A stretch of DNA of 64,000 nucleotides from Diphasiastrum complanatum (GCA_029204225.1 CM055103.1:26710293-26774292), one strand, 5' to 3'. Shown: positions 46,756-56,229, counted from the stretch's first letter. Notes: generated by a model from the sequence alone, not told the origin. Translations and numbers: made by a program.

Positions 46756-47241
46756 CATGGCAAAGAAATGTACGATTAAAGTGAAGAGAGAGAGAGAGAG
46801 AGAACCATGGCAAAGAAATGTACGATCAAAGTGAAGAAAAAGCTAGTAGCAGATGCTGCAATAATTGCTATATGGTAGAATCAAGGTGATGAGCAGAGAA
46901 ATCACATAGGGCTGGCACCTTGTACATCTATTCTCCTTGTTCAATAGATGCACTTTTGTGCAACGCATATCATGCTAATAAATGTGACATCATATTCTGG
47001 CAAAAAAGCTAATCTTCCTCACAAGTCAAGTCAAAAAGGTTATATCAAATGTCCTTAAATATCTAGCTTGATTACTGAACATTTTTATTTTTATTTTTGT
47101 GAGGTTGAGTGAGTACTTTTCCTTCTCGTTAACTTTCTTGTGTAAGCTTGCAGAGTCTCTTTTGTGTGCAAAGTAAAGAACCGAGGGAAGATTGTGCTTT
47201 TTGGTTCAGTACGTTTACACCCAAAACTGTCAATGTTATGA
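4210..47241 (+). CDS. ECH2: Peroxisomal enoyl-CoA hydratase 2 (3' part of gene, six exons)
   Basis: Spliced CDS joining 4210-4249, 4331-4403, 16142-16316, 16476-16546, 39592-39771 and 47154-47241; 627 nt, 208 codons plus TGA, one open frame. All introns are GT...AG. Residues match the C-terminal two thirds of plant enoyl-CoA hydratase 2, a MaoC/hot-dog protein that hydrates trans-2-enoyl-CoA to the (3R)-hydroxyacyl-CoA in peroxisomes, used for fatty acids with cis double bonds at even positions. Landmarks: [15 protein letters not shown], the hydratase 2 signature [11 protein letters not shown] with the catalytic Asp (16500-16502) and His (16515-16517), [13 protein letters not shown], and a C-terminal Ser-Met-Leu resembling a non-canonical PTS1. 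About 100 N-terminal residues must lie upstream of the window. No stop or frameshift is seen, so it is probably functional. Family assignment is from remembered homologues; the exon joins are inferred from consensus sites and frame. Confidence 0.92.
4331..4403 (+). CDS. ECH2: ECH2 exon b
   Basis: The acceptor TTGCCACAG ends at 4330 and the donor GTCAGC starts at 4404. The exon completes the Gly codon of the previous exon and ends in AG, which is finished by A at 16142 to give Arg. It encodes [13 protein letters not shown] followed by [11 protein letters not shown], the strand that ends the central linker before FLRGAGG. The 81-bp intron before it is the only short one on this side of the gene. 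Confidence 0.9.
4404..5105. other. Start of the 11.7-kb ECH2 intron
   Basis: AT-rich, unique-looking intron sequence that ends in TAAAA (5101-5105), the left copy of the copia target duplication. No other feature is seen. Confidence 0.7.
5106..5420 (+). repeat. 5' LTR of the intact copia
   Basis: Starts TGTTGAAGAG and ends AATTCTTCA, 315 bp. By eye it matches 10036-10350 at every base. A C7T6 tract and a TCTCTCTCAC stretch are present. Transcription signals were not assigned. Confidence 0.96.
5421..5432 (+). promoter_or_regulatory. Primer-binding site of the copia
   Basis: TGGTATCAGAGC follows the last LTR base without a gap. This is complementary to the 3' end of plant initiator-Met tRNA, the usual primer for plant copia elements. 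Confidence 0.93.
5433..5889 (+). other. Untranslated leader of the copia
   Basis: 457 bp between the primer site and the gag start. No long ORF is seen. This is where packaging signals would lie in such elements, but none can be recognised by eye. Confidence 0.7.
5890..10041 (+). CDS. Copia gag-pol polyprotein, intact, 1383 aa
   Basis: A single ORF with all copia domains in order. Gag starts with [13 protein letters not shown] near residue 15, and its zinc knuckle is C-x2-C-x4-H-x4-C from residue 254. The aspartic protease has D-S-G at 316-318. Integrase has the HHCC finger H449, H454, C482, C485 and catalytic D513, D576, E612 (35 residues between the second D and E), then the GVAERKNR and SLRVFGC segments. 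Reverse transcriptase has [21 protein letters not shown] and YVDD at 1062-1065. RNase H has D1226 in GYSDSDW and E1267 in SSTEAEY, with the terminal ADIFTKPL. No stop or frameshift is seen. The last Cys codon and the TGA stop lie inside the first six bases of the 3' LTR. The start is the first ATG, in a typical gag context. It is probably expressed as one polyprotein and cut by its own protease. Confidence 0.97.
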   Translation: MASLGESLLGESSKLDGTNYRVWKFKIANILMDKNCWEVMTGTEPVPTSDPELKDYMNRRHKAHRIINLSVKDNIIPHICNARDAADAWTILKSMFETVDSAKLVYLQNRLHTLKMEAGATIGDHITKVKDLLDQLASVGEKVSDRSIVPIVLNSLSFNYQDYVMSLSAREKLPTFGELCGLLLQEEMRRKNLSEREDNPELAFASKKKQNFQKKGKGKKKNSKQSLEQQVSKLQVGEESSTNSSSTPKRKGNCNYCGKYGHFAFECRKKQSDQKKGKNQQSHFVDKVAEEEQSGVLELFTAALSSESTFGGWYIDSGASKHMTPHRDWFSTYEETEDSQHVCLGDNSTRMVRGKGTVAIQLSSGEVKEIKSVLHVPGLAKNLLSVGAITKQNMVVEFNDSKCLVKDKEKNFKVVAKGMQEGGLYKLFTTIPSQEALSARDTNRDKLWHERYGHLSYKSLQVLNRHKMVVDLPSIKSSSDTCEACALGKQQRKKFPKEKATRAKGILELVHSDLCGPMQVKSAGGAYYLMTFVDDFSRKVWVYFLKLKSEAFKYFKQWKAMVENHTGKRLKTLRSDKGGEYISDEFKDLCKACGIKRQFTAPHTPQQNGVAERKNRSIVECARSMLKAKGLPNSFWAEAVATAVFLLNRSPTKAVEGITPEEAYSGKKPKVGSLRVFGCTAYAHIPKDLRKKLDAKSVKCVFLGYSEGEKAYVLYDLENRRKILSRDVIFDEEHAPKIQEQEKEGITEFIPLIDSTDEDPSQESRKPQVQEQQQEIEPTSSRPLFGQVPEAEVGDKRKTKTVPWDTWSPSTSPTARKKLPRWYWETIKEGQMIEEGESSEQGVRRSLRSHERQETNFALMSTILNADEPQFFHEAVREKVWQHAMQEEYDSIVKNDTWELTTLPEGKQPIGCKWVYKTKFHANGTVDKYKARLVAKGYAQQEGLDYDETFAPVAKMTSIRTVLAIASYFDWDVHQMDVKSAFLNGHLQEEVYMEQPQGFEITGKENLVCRLRKALYGLKQAPRAWYSRIDEYFARQGFEKSKSDCNLYVFREGEDFVVVVLYVDDLLITGSNKKLIACVKKNLSNEFEMKDLGLLHYCLGVEVWKGKRCLFISQAKYAQKLLKKFNMQESKPISTPMDASNKPSKDDGPAFADETLYRQLVGSLIYLTTTRPDIAYAVGIASQYMCKPTEAHWKAAKRILRYVRGTVTYGIGYTDDGNLQLEGYSDSDWAGDRDDRRSTTGYCFSLGSGAISWCSKKQPTIALSSTEAEYRATTRSACEAIWLRRLLEDMQIAQVRPTLLHCDNQSCIQLARNPVYHARTKHIEVDQHFIREKVHSGEIELVYCDTNDQTADIFTKPLSKDKFEKFRTLLGVSLNKIAIKGGC
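10028..10035 (+). promoter_or_regulatory. Polypurine tract of the copia
   Basis: AAGGGGGG directly precedes the 3' LTR. It would prime plus-strand synthesis and at the same time encodes the last Lys-Gly-Gly of the polyprotein. Confidence 0.92.
10036..10350 (+). repeat. 3' LTR of the intact copia
   Basis: 315 bp, identical to 5106-5420 by eye; followed by TAAAA at 10351-10355, the right target duplication. Its first six bases (TGTTGA) double as the last sense codon and the stop of the polyprotein ORF. Confidence 0.96.
10356..11269. other. ECH2 intron sequence, no feature assigned
   Basis: AT-rich sequence right of the copia. The first bases continue the pre-insertion sequence. No ORF or repeat can be supported. 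Confidence 0.6.
11270..11398 (+). repeat. Left inverted repeat arm
   Basis: About 129 bp, complementary to 12746-12895 with a few mismatches and one indel of about 22 bp. Confidence 0.87.
12746..12895 (-). repeat. Right inverted repeat arm
   Basis: About 150 bp, complementary to 11270-11398; it contains an extra segment around GGTAATGACTGGCCATTTTCC that is missing from the left arm. Confidence 0.87.
12899..13544. other. ECH2 intron sequence, no feature assigned
   Basis: No recognisable exon, repeat or transposon domain. A minus-strand ORF of 87 codons (13188-13451) has no family features. Confidence 0.55.
13553..13816 (-). pseudogene. Copia gag N-terminal fragment
   Basis: Minus strand. 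The segment [20 protein letters not shown] is the N-terminal copia gag motif (compare [13 protein letters not shown] of the intact element). The protein likely starts at the internal Met before [14 protein letters not shown]. It is cut off about 60 residues later, so it is not functional. Confidence 0.7.
14474..14489 (-). promoter_or_regulatory. Primer-binding site of the truncated copia
   Basis: The minus strand reads TGGTATCAAAGCCATGG across the LTR edge, an initiator-Met-type primer site with one change from the usual TGGTATCAGAGC. Confidence 0.78.
14490..14953 (-). repeat. LTR of the truncated antisense copia
   Basis: On the + strand it runs TGTAGGAAAT...ATTTCTAACA, 464 bp, with matching inverted ends. 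The primer site lies at its left edge. Confidence 0.8.
14954..16141. other. End of the 11.7-kb ECH2 intron
   Basis: 15240-15335 carries a cluster of imperfect GAATCGGT / GAATTGG motifs in both orientations, possibly a small degraded inverted-repeat element. The rest shows nothing until the exon c acceptor. Confidence 0.5.
16142..16316 (+). CDS. ECH2: ECH2 exon c
   Basis: The acceptor CCTTTGCAG ends at 16141 and the donor GTAACC starts at 16317. The exon encodes [12 protein letters not shown], then a variable Ser-rich linker ([19 protein letters not shown]), and ends DHIQLSQ exactly on a codon boundary. FLRGAGGFS is a hallmark of plant ECH2. The exon follows an 11,738-bp intron that carries an intact copia retrotransposon. 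Confidence 0.93.
16476..16546 (+). CDS. ECH2: ECH2 exon d with the hydratase 2 catalytic motif
   Basis: The acceptor CATCTTTCAG ends at 16475 and the donor GTAAGG starts at 16547. It encodes [19 protein letters not shown] followed by ALEAG. This fits the hydratase 2 pattern Y-x-L-S-G-D-x-N-P-L-H; the Asp and His of that pattern are the catalytic pair in the family. The 159-bp intron before it is short. The Gly codon at its end is completed across a 23,045-bp intron. Confidence 0.95.
16547..19918. other. First part of the 23-kb ECH2 intron
   Basis: 3.4 kb with no recognisable exon or transposon protein. ORFs here are short and lack family features. 19480-19515 has three close copies of a GTTCC(G/C) motif. 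Confidence 0.55.
19919..20268 (-). repeat. 3' LTR of the chromovirus
   Basis: Reads TGTAATAGATCC...CTCGTAACA on the + strand. It aligns along its full length with 25658-26015. It includes the inverted pair GGCCACGT / ACGTGGCC at 20047-20069. Confidence 0.93.
20269..20284 (-). promoter_or_regulatory. Polypurine tract of the chromovirus
   Basis: The minus strand reads CTTAAGGGGGAGGGAG immediately before the LTR's TG end, the position expected for the plus-strand primer. Confidence 0.88.
20280..24858 (-). pseudogene. Chromovirus gag-pol with chromodomain, broken
   Basis: Minus strand from ATG at 24858. Gag: acidic N-terminus, coiled coil and retro-gag domain (24858-23973). A degraded zinc knuckle near 23890-23850 reads [13 protein letters not shown], with the His replaced by Pro. 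Protease-like segment 23776-23498. RT 23491-22560 with [31 protein letters not shown] and FLDDILVYS. RNase H to about 22003 with [11 protein letters not shown]. Integrase 21480-20724 with D (MDFIVGLPK), D (SDQDSKF) and E (DGQTERVNQ). Chromodomain near 20420-20300 with REYLVKWSD and ENATWERGS. Breaks: TGA near 23505, TAG between 22003 and 22002, TAG at about 20715, and frameshifts near 24250, 22610 and 21470. It cannot make a full polyprotein. Confidence 0.92.
24859..25643 (-). other. Chromovirus untranslated leader
   Basis: About 785 bp between the primer site and the gag ATG. No supportable ORF. It contains many short CTGAATTTTC / TTCAGAA-like repeats. Confidence 0.6.
25644..25656 (-). promoter_or_regulatory. 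Primer-binding site of the chromovirus
   Basis: The minus strand reads TGGTATCAGAGCC one base inside the right LTR, an initiator-Met tRNA type site. Confidence 0.9.
25658..26015 (-). repeat. 5' LTR of the chromovirus
   Basis: 358 bp. It differs from the left LTR by about nine transitions and a block near 25825-25850 (GGGGGCCCTGTCCTGC here). It carries the same GGCCACGT / ACGTGGCC pair at 25786-25808. Confidence 0.93.
26016..27769. other. ECH2 intron sequence, no feature assigned
   Basis: No recognisable exon or transposon coding. Short ORFs only. Confidence 0.5.
27858..27865 (+). repeat. hAT target site duplication, left copy
   Basis: CATTGAAC, repeated at 32045-32052. 8 bp is the hallmark duplication length of hAT elements. 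Confidence 0.9.
28440..28960 (-). repeat. R1 block 1 of the hAT element
   Basis: Two 112-bp units (starting 28461 and 28573) followed by a GC-rich segment of about 290 bp with CGAACTTCGGACGGACGTT and GAGGTTGTCCACTGGCCGAAA. The same arrangement recurs at 29412-30058, and inverted at 423-850. Confidence 0.87.
29105..29260 (-). repeat. R1 block 2, partial
   Basis: Only the GC-rich core is present, from AGTGTCCCTGAAGCCCTGTT to TTGTCCATTGGCCGAAAC. The 112-bp units are missing. Confidence 0.83.
29412..30058 (-). repeat. R1 block 3
   Basis: 112-bp units start at 29413 and 29525, with a third truncated unit near 29625. The GC-rich core follows at 29690-30058. It ends in the same CCATTTTGACCGAACGATAC / CGAGCCAGGCTCG segment as block 1; this last stretch includes a short palindrome (GAGCCAGGCTC). 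Confidence 0.87.
30352..30401. repeat. (CT)n array inside the hAT element
   Basis: About 25 uninterrupted CT units. The ORF running through it is an artefact. Confidence 0.95.
30541..31356 (-). pseudogene. hAT transposase N-terminal remnant (BED finger plus DUF659-like)
   Basis: Minus strand from ATG at 31356-31354. A degraded BED-type finger comes first (WRCPFCRK, then a TAG stop at 31281-31279, then [16 protein letters not shown]; the usual first His is Asn). A long low-complexity linker of A, T, P and S repeats follows. Then comes a DUF659-like segment with [40 protein letters not shown] and RERLA. DUF659 is a known part of plant hAT transposases. The catalytic core and C-terminal dimerisation region are absent, so it is inactive. 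Sequence below 30541 matches non-coding sequence of copy A. Confidence 0.8.
31354..31800. repeat. Compound CT / CA microsatellites
   Basis: CT at 31354-31375, CA at 31375-31403, CT at 31424-31474, then mixed CT and CA tracts to about 31800. The Ser/Leu and His/Thr ORFs across this region are composition artefacts. Confidence 0.93.
32045..32052 (+). repeat. hAT target site duplication, right copy
   Basis: CATTGAAC, matching 27858-27865. The preceding G is also shared, so the duplication could be read as 9 bp. Confidence 0.9.
33016..33314. other. Intron sequence between the gypsy relic and a copia LTR
   Basis: Possibly the degraded end of the gypsy relic. A 64-codon + strand ORF (33057-33251) has no clear family features. 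Confidence 0.4.
33315..33819 (-). repeat. LTR of the antisense copia with an internal (GA)n
   Basis: Runs TGTAGGAAAT...AAACTAACA on the + strand, 505 bp, with a GA array at 33377-33443. The purine tract AAGGAGGG (minus strand, 33820-33827) borders its TG end, so it is a 3' LTR. It is related to the LTR at 14490-14953. Confidence 0.8.
33377..33443. repeat. (GA)n array
   Basis: About 33 GA units inside the copia LTR. Confidence 0.95.
34297..37137 (-). pseudogene. Copia gag-pol, broken and lacking RNase H
   Basis: Gag from ATG 37137 ([17 protein letters not shown]). The zinc knuckle near 36430 has lost its first Cys ([14 protein letters not shown]). Protease VDSGASSHM near 36250. The pre-integrase finger keeps H-x4-H (WHRKMEH) and C-x2-C (CESC). 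The integrase core has D (HSDIHG), D (SDNGGNY) and E (MAERKNR), but these lie in different frames. RT has [20 protein letters not shown] and then [11 protein letters not shown], and ends in a stop at 34297. Frameshifts occur near 36720, 36250, 35710 and 35380. The gag type matches the element at 59627-63622. Confidence 0.87.
37360..39591. other. End of the 23-kb ECH2 intron
   Basis: 37138-37350 is copia leader-like. The rest is AT-rich with no recognisable feature up to the exon e acceptor. Confidence 0.55.
39592..39771 (+). CDS. ECH2: ECH2 exon e
   Basis: The acceptor TTCTGTATAG ends at 39591 and the donor GTAAAT starts at 39772. The first base completes the split Gly codon. The exon encodes [20 protein letters not shown], then a short variable stretch, then [22 protein letters not shown] and FPGE are conserved ECH2 segments of the hot-dog fold. 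It ends in AG, completed to Arg by the A at 47154. Confidence 0.94.
40060..40686. repeat. G-rich minisatellite with a G20 run
   Basis: Degenerate units of GTGGGGCGGAGGCAGCAG type fill 40260-40600. An uninterrupted run of 20 G lies at 40175-40194, and another long G run near 40432-40443. ORFs on both strands are Pro/Leu- or Gly-rich by composition. The G-tracts could fold into quadruplexes on the coding strand of ECH2 transcripts. Confidence 0.85.
40688..40732. repeat. (GA)n array at the 3' end of LINE copy 1
   Basis: About 22 GA units. On the minus strand this is a (TC)n tail directly after the LINE-like end GACATTAATGAATCAATC. Confidence 0.93.
40733..41990 (-). mobile_element. LINE copy 1: ORF1 and 3' end, ORF2 missing
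   Basis: Minus strand. An ORF1-like region (41919-41027) runs straight into a 3' untranslated segment and a (TC)n tail. The endonuclease and RT that should follow ORF1 are absent, so the copy is internally deleted. The 3' end resembles that of LINE copy 2 (GACATTAAT(G/A)AA, then TCTCTC). Confidence 0.62.
41027..41919 (-). pseudogene. LINE ORF1-like protein remnant
   Basis: From ATG 41919: a Ser/Pro/Thr-rich start ([13 protein letters not shown]), then a coiled-coil-like part near 41560-41450 ([14 protein letters not shown]), then [10 protein letters not shown] and [40 protein letters not shown] and DEG. This order (coiled coil, then an RRM-like fold with V-R-G-I-P and a K-x-T-K-I-x-x-D-E motif) is that of LINE ORF1 proteins. 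At least two frameshifts and in-frame stops break it. The assignment rests on motif pattern only. Confidence 0.6.
42035..42119. repeat. (GA)n array at the 3' end of LINE copy 2
   Basis: About 42 GA units with a single interruption. On the minus strand it directly follows GACATTAATAAAGA. The 28 bases left of it (42006-42033) repeat 41622-41650. Confidence 0.94.
42120..44480 (-). mobile_element. LINE copy 2 with RT domain
   Basis: A non-LTR element on the minus strand, 5'-truncated or degraded at the right, with RT and C-terminal zinc-finger parts, a 3' region with ATTAATAAAG and a (TC)n tail. No LTRs. The RT type ([12 protein letters not shown] and KTKVMVF) does not look like the usual plant L1 or RTE elements. 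Confidence 0.8.
42620..44330 (-). pseudogene. LINE ORF2 reverse transcriptase remnant
   Basis: Order on the minus strand: RT start [20 protein letters not shown] and FNRAITSG near 44190-44090; [20 protein letters not shown] then [17 protein letters not shown] near 44050-43940; a degraded catalytic box (ILLYVVLLS where Y-A-D-D is expected) near 43680; [15 protein letters not shown] near 43580; [11 protein letters not shown] near 43480; a thumb region to about 42950; and a C-terminal C-x2-C...H-F-L-F-K-C-P pattern near 42710-42640. Stops and frameshifts interrupt it at about 43890 and 43710, among others. Inactive. Confidence 0.83.
44485..44553. repeat. (GA)n array at the end of R2 copy a
   Basis: About 34 uninterrupted GA units directly next to R2 copy a. 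Confidence 0.95.
44554..45480 (-). repeat. R2 dispersed repeat, copy a
   Basis: Shares a colinear series of segments with copies b (49174) and c (54953 leftwards): AAAGCAAGACCAAACC, CAGTACA(G/A)TA, TGCCACCAT-CCCACAACACAAAA, GCGAGTTAGTATGTAGG(G)AAGACAGGTGTCA, TATCCATGGACAAAA, then GATAGGCTAAGCC...ATTACCGTAT-AGGGC. Read on the minus strand it has ATGAATAAAGG near its end and is followed by (TC)n. The boundary away from the tail is unclear. No ORF. Lies in the last ECH2 intron. Confidence 0.78.
46090..46300. repeat. GCGATCAGAGAGAT-type short repeats
   Basis: GCGATCAGAGAGATCGTTT and GCGATCAGAGAGATTGTTT lie in tandem near 46158-46201, followed by further GCGATCAG and CTATCAGGGATCGCG motifs to 46290. 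Function unknown; in the ECH2 intron. Confidence 0.6.
46711..46850. repeat. (GA)n array and a duplicated 48-bp segment
   Basis: A GA array (about 46711-46754) is followed by AACCATGGCAAAGAAATGTA, a short GA tract, and the same segment again with one base changed (GATTAAAG to GATCAAAG). This is a recent tandem slippage duplication. Confidence 0.87.
47154..47241 (+). CDS. ECH2: ECH2 terminal exon and stop
   Basis: The acceptor GTGTAAGCTTGCAG ends at 47153. The exon encodes [20 protein letters not shown] and then LHPKLSML before TGA at 47239-47241. This aligns with the family's C-terminal strand, which in Arabidopsis reads roughly V-x-Y-Q-T-K-V-K-E-R-N-x-x-V-L-x-G-x-V and ends in SSL as I remember it. 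The terminal SML is a plausible weak plant PTS1. Frame and phase agree with exon e across a 7,382-bp intron, which raises confidence. Confidence 0.87.
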
Positions 47242-49860
<2,619 letters not shown>

Positions 49861-50869
49861 TGGTCATAATTCCTGGATTATAGAACCAAATTCCTCGAAT
49901 CATGGAGATGGATAACCAACCTAGCCACCAACTTGGCAAAACTCTAGAGTTAGGTAAGATTGACAAATTAGGACAAAAATGTTCAATCATCTTCCTCATT
50001 ACATACTGGATTTTTACCTAACTCAAGGTGGGAAAGAGCCTTTTGTACATACAATTCATCTCTCATAGTAATGCCTTAGAATTTTTGAGAGCTCATTGGC
50101 AATCTCGACTCTCTACACTATGTACTTAGTCTTTTATTGTGATCTAATGAAATCTAAGTGTTCTTAACTTTATTTACAGTCCACAGGCCATACTGAAGGC
50201 CGTACCACACGTAGATCAATGATTTATGATTGCTCTTGGTTGATGTTGCCAATCTAGATTTTGTTTTTTGATGTCTAGTTTGCATTCAATTGATATCAAT
50301 CAATCAATTTCTCTTGGGAGGCATTATTAGGCTCATTTAAGGTCCAAAGTTCAGTACTTCAACATGGTATCTGCTGTGAAATTGGTTGAAACAATCAATC
50401 AAATAACAACAAATGAGGCGTAGAGATCACAATTGGAAGAACAAAATGTATTTGTATTTTTGGTTTTCTTTTGGGAGTGAGTCAACAGTGCAAACACGCG
50501 TTGGCAGCATGACGCTCCTCTTACAAATCTATATTCTGCTTCTTGCAGATCATTACTGCATTCTAGCATAAGCATACGTTTTATTGATTTTTGATCTATA
50601 CTTATGTCCCACTAGGTGGGATTACAAGACATCTTAACTCATCATTACAAGAGAGGTTTAACCTAAACTCCTAGTTAACTATCTCTCTGGTATCGTTACT
50701 TTACGACTGAGCATGACAGCTTGGAAGCTTAACGTCCGACGAGCTATAACCCAATAATTCGACTCGCCCGACAATTCATTTAGCTCGACGTCTGTCCTCG
50801 ACGCTTGTTTGGAATTCGGTGTCGATGACTACCGATTTGTCGGCCCCTTTGGGGAATGGTTGTAATCCA
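49861..50869. other. Intergenic, no feature assigned
   Basis: AT-rich sequence. 50740-50860 is locally CG-richer. No gene is supported. Confidence 0.5.
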
Positions 50870-52400
50870 AACTTCTTGACAATCTTGTCAGTTTGACTTC
50901 ATCCATCTAGATAGTGCGCACAGGCCTATCTCAATTTAAAAACCTACACAACAGCCAATTGTTTGAAGCTTTCAATTTGAACTCTTGTCCACTCGGTCTT
51001 TCTTTCATTATGAAATGATGAAAATCAAACAATCAGTCAGATACTCAATTGATTGATTGCCCACTTAATCACTCATTTGATTATTGAGAAATTTATCGAC
51101 TAATTAATACTCGAATCAAGTTAGTTAGTGATAAATACTTGATTGCTTAATACTTGATGTTCAATATAATTTGATTGATTGATAGATTTTTACATAGGAT
51201 GATTATTTGTATGATTGTGTGATCGCTCGATAGAACGATTAAAATAAACCACTCATCTAATAACCTACATAGCAGTCAATGTTCAAAGCTTTCACTTTGA
51301 ACTAAAAATAATTAGTGATTAATATTTGATCACTTATTACTTGACATAGATCTAGACACTGATTGATCACTGACTCACTCACTTAATCTAATATTCAATT
51401 AGTTGATTGATTGAGCTAATAAATATTGGAGCGCGTGCATAGCTAGGGATTGGATCGAGTGAATAATTGAATTAAACAATCGAATCAAATCGCTATCTTC
51501 CAATCCAAAATTCTTTATGATCGCTTCAATCTATTTGACTTGATGCACATAGATAGTGCATGCATGCCTATCTCAACTAATCTAAAGACCTACATAGCAG
51601 TCAATGTTCGTGCTTTCACTTTGAACTCTTATCCAAGATGAGTGATGATCTCACTCAGTCTTTCTTTCACGATGAGACGATCAAAATCAAATAAATTTTT
51701 TATTGAGCTAATAAATAATGGAGCGCGTGCATAGCTAGGGATTGGATCGAGTGAATAATTGAATTAAACAATCGAATCAAATCGCTTTCTTCCAATCCAA
51801 AATTCTTTATGATCGCTTCAATCTATTTGACTTGATGCACATAGATAGTGCATGCATGCCTATCTCAACTAATCTAAAGACCTACATAGCAGTCAATGTT
51901 CGTGCTTTCACTTTGAACTCTTATCCAAGATGAGTGATGATCTCACTCAGTCTTTCTTTCACGATGAGACGATCAAAATCAAATAGTCAATCATGTACTT
52001 AATTGATCGATTGCCCACTCAATCACTCATTTGATTATTGAGATTTTTATCAAGCGATTAATACTCGGATTGAGAAAGCTACTGTTTATTACTTGATCGA
52101 TTAATACCCAATGCAAATCCAGACTTTGATCGATCATAGAGTCAATCACTTGATATAATATTCAATTTTCTGATTAATTGATAGATTATTAAGTAGGACG
52201 ATTATATGTATGATCGAGTGATTACTCAATAAAATGATCAAAACAAACCACTCATTTGATAATGGAAACTGTTATAGAGTGAATAAATACTCGAATCGAG
52301 ATGGCTAGTAATTGGATCGAGTGAATAATCAAATTGAACAATAGCAAATCAGATTGAATTGAACAAGCGAGCAATTGGACAACGTCAGTCAATCATATTC
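50870..52400. repeat. ATTGA-rich degenerate tandem array
   Basis: Segments such as TTTGACTT-ATGCACATAGATAGTGC, CACTTTGAACTCTTATCC, GTCTTTCTTTCA-GATGA and GATTGCCCACT(T/C)AATCACT recur around 50890-51070, 51517-51690, 51807-52030 and in weaker form to 52330, spaced about 290-300 bp. It looks like a small satellite-type array with a core of two near-identical units. Confidence 0.82.
51411..51994. repeat. 292-bp tandem duplication, near-identical
   Basis: GAGCTAATAAATA(T/A)TGGAGC starts at 51413 and 51705. The two copies differ at only a few bases (TATTGG / AATGG, CTATC / CTTTC), so the duplication is recent compared with the surrounding array. Confidence 0.92.
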
Positions 52401-53890
52401 TCAGCGACCATTAATCAACATCTTTATTACAATTGTAAATGATATTTCAATGAATTACATAAGTGCCTTTGATCATGAAATAAAAGACATATGTTTGTGA
52501 TGTTTAACAACATAAAATGCCTATACTTAATGGTCCAACCAACCACTCAAAAAAAGGGGCTAGCATCAATTTATTAAGTGTCCTTATAAATGGCCTTACA
52601 GTAATCTATCAAGTTTGACAGGTTTTCTCAATAGGAATCGGCCATGCTGCAATTATCATGTACTCAAATTTTTGAAGCTAATATAAATACCAAGTGTTTT
52701 TCAGGAGTATCGGTTAGCCAAAGCAGTCCTATGTCATAAGTCTTAGAAACCGAGCAAAATATAGTGTGAACCAAAGAGCAAAATATTTGACAATGCTAGC
52801 CAAAGAAAAGGTGCAACCGAAATCACAAGGAGAGAGAGAAATGCCACACTACAAGGCAATGGAAAAAATGGACAACAATTTATCTGGCAAATTCAAGGGC
52901 CACTGGTTAACAATGGTAAACATTGAATGGGTGGAGGGACAATGACAATTGGAGAGCTATCGAGGCAATGAGAGAGAAAAAAATCAAAGACTGATGACCA
53001 TTGGCAAGAAGATATTGCAAAAGCAATGATAACCAAAAGATATTGCCAAAGAGGGCCTCACCTAGACTTTGACCAGAGATGGGCCCAAGGACAACTTGGA
53101 TGGCAATGTGCAGATCAAGTGGGTACTCTATACAAATGGTAAAAAATTATAAGCGGAAGTCGGAAGGGCATTATCTCAAACATTGAATGGAACTCATTGA
53201 AAGCTTCCTACCAAACCCCATTCAAGGCCTAAAGAAGTACCATGTGCCCCTTCGCACCCATCTTCCACTTAGAGTACCCTCTTGGGCCACTTTGCAGAAA
53301 GCCATCAATAAGGGCTGCCTTACAAGAAAAGGGAATAAGGACTGCCTTACAAGAAAAGGAACTGCTTTACAAGAAAAGGGAAGGGAATGTCCTGGGAAAA
53401 AAGGACAGGAGCAGCCTGCTGGAGGTGTAATAAATTCTCCTCCGTGAGATGACTTTCTATCACGCAGAGTTCTTTGTTCGGAGTATGGAACGTGTGTGAT
53501 GTCTTGGAAGCGTCGGTGGATTTGATATCTTCTGCATGAGGAGTTGGGTTTGGTGCAGATTACCACAGCTTTCGTATCTTTGCTGCTGAAGGAAATTGTT
53601 GATGATACTCACAGATGTGACATGTATCTTCATCCTATGTCTCACCTACTCATCTCTTATTCTGAGATAGATTGTTATCCTTTATGCCATCTCCATCAAC
53701 AACACTAACGGGGGGTGGGATAAAAAGATTTCATCAATGCTGGTTTGATGTTTTAGATTGCTATTGAAAAGAGTAGATATAAAAGCTTGTGCAATAATCA
53801 TAACTGTGGCTGCAAGCTGCAACCCATCTGACACAACAATAGTTGATGTGTCTACAACTTCATTGCAGTACTGTGGGTTGCTGACGCGCA
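52401..53890. other. Intergenic with a short Lys-codon-rich repeat
   Basis: 53310-53395 has three or four copies of a (G/A)CTGCCTTACAAGAAAAGG-like unit of 24-27 bp. The ORF over it (53187-53447) reflects this repeat. Nothing else is seen. Confidence 0.55.
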
Positions 53891-53899
53891 TATAATACC

Positions 53900-55137
<1,238 letters not shown>

Positions 55138-55140
55138 CCT

Positions 55141-56229
<1,089 letters not shown>

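Noticed and set aside
53187-53447. ORF with repeated Leu-Thr-Arg-Lys-Gly
   Set aside because: Explained by a 24-27-bp tandem repeat; no other coding signs.
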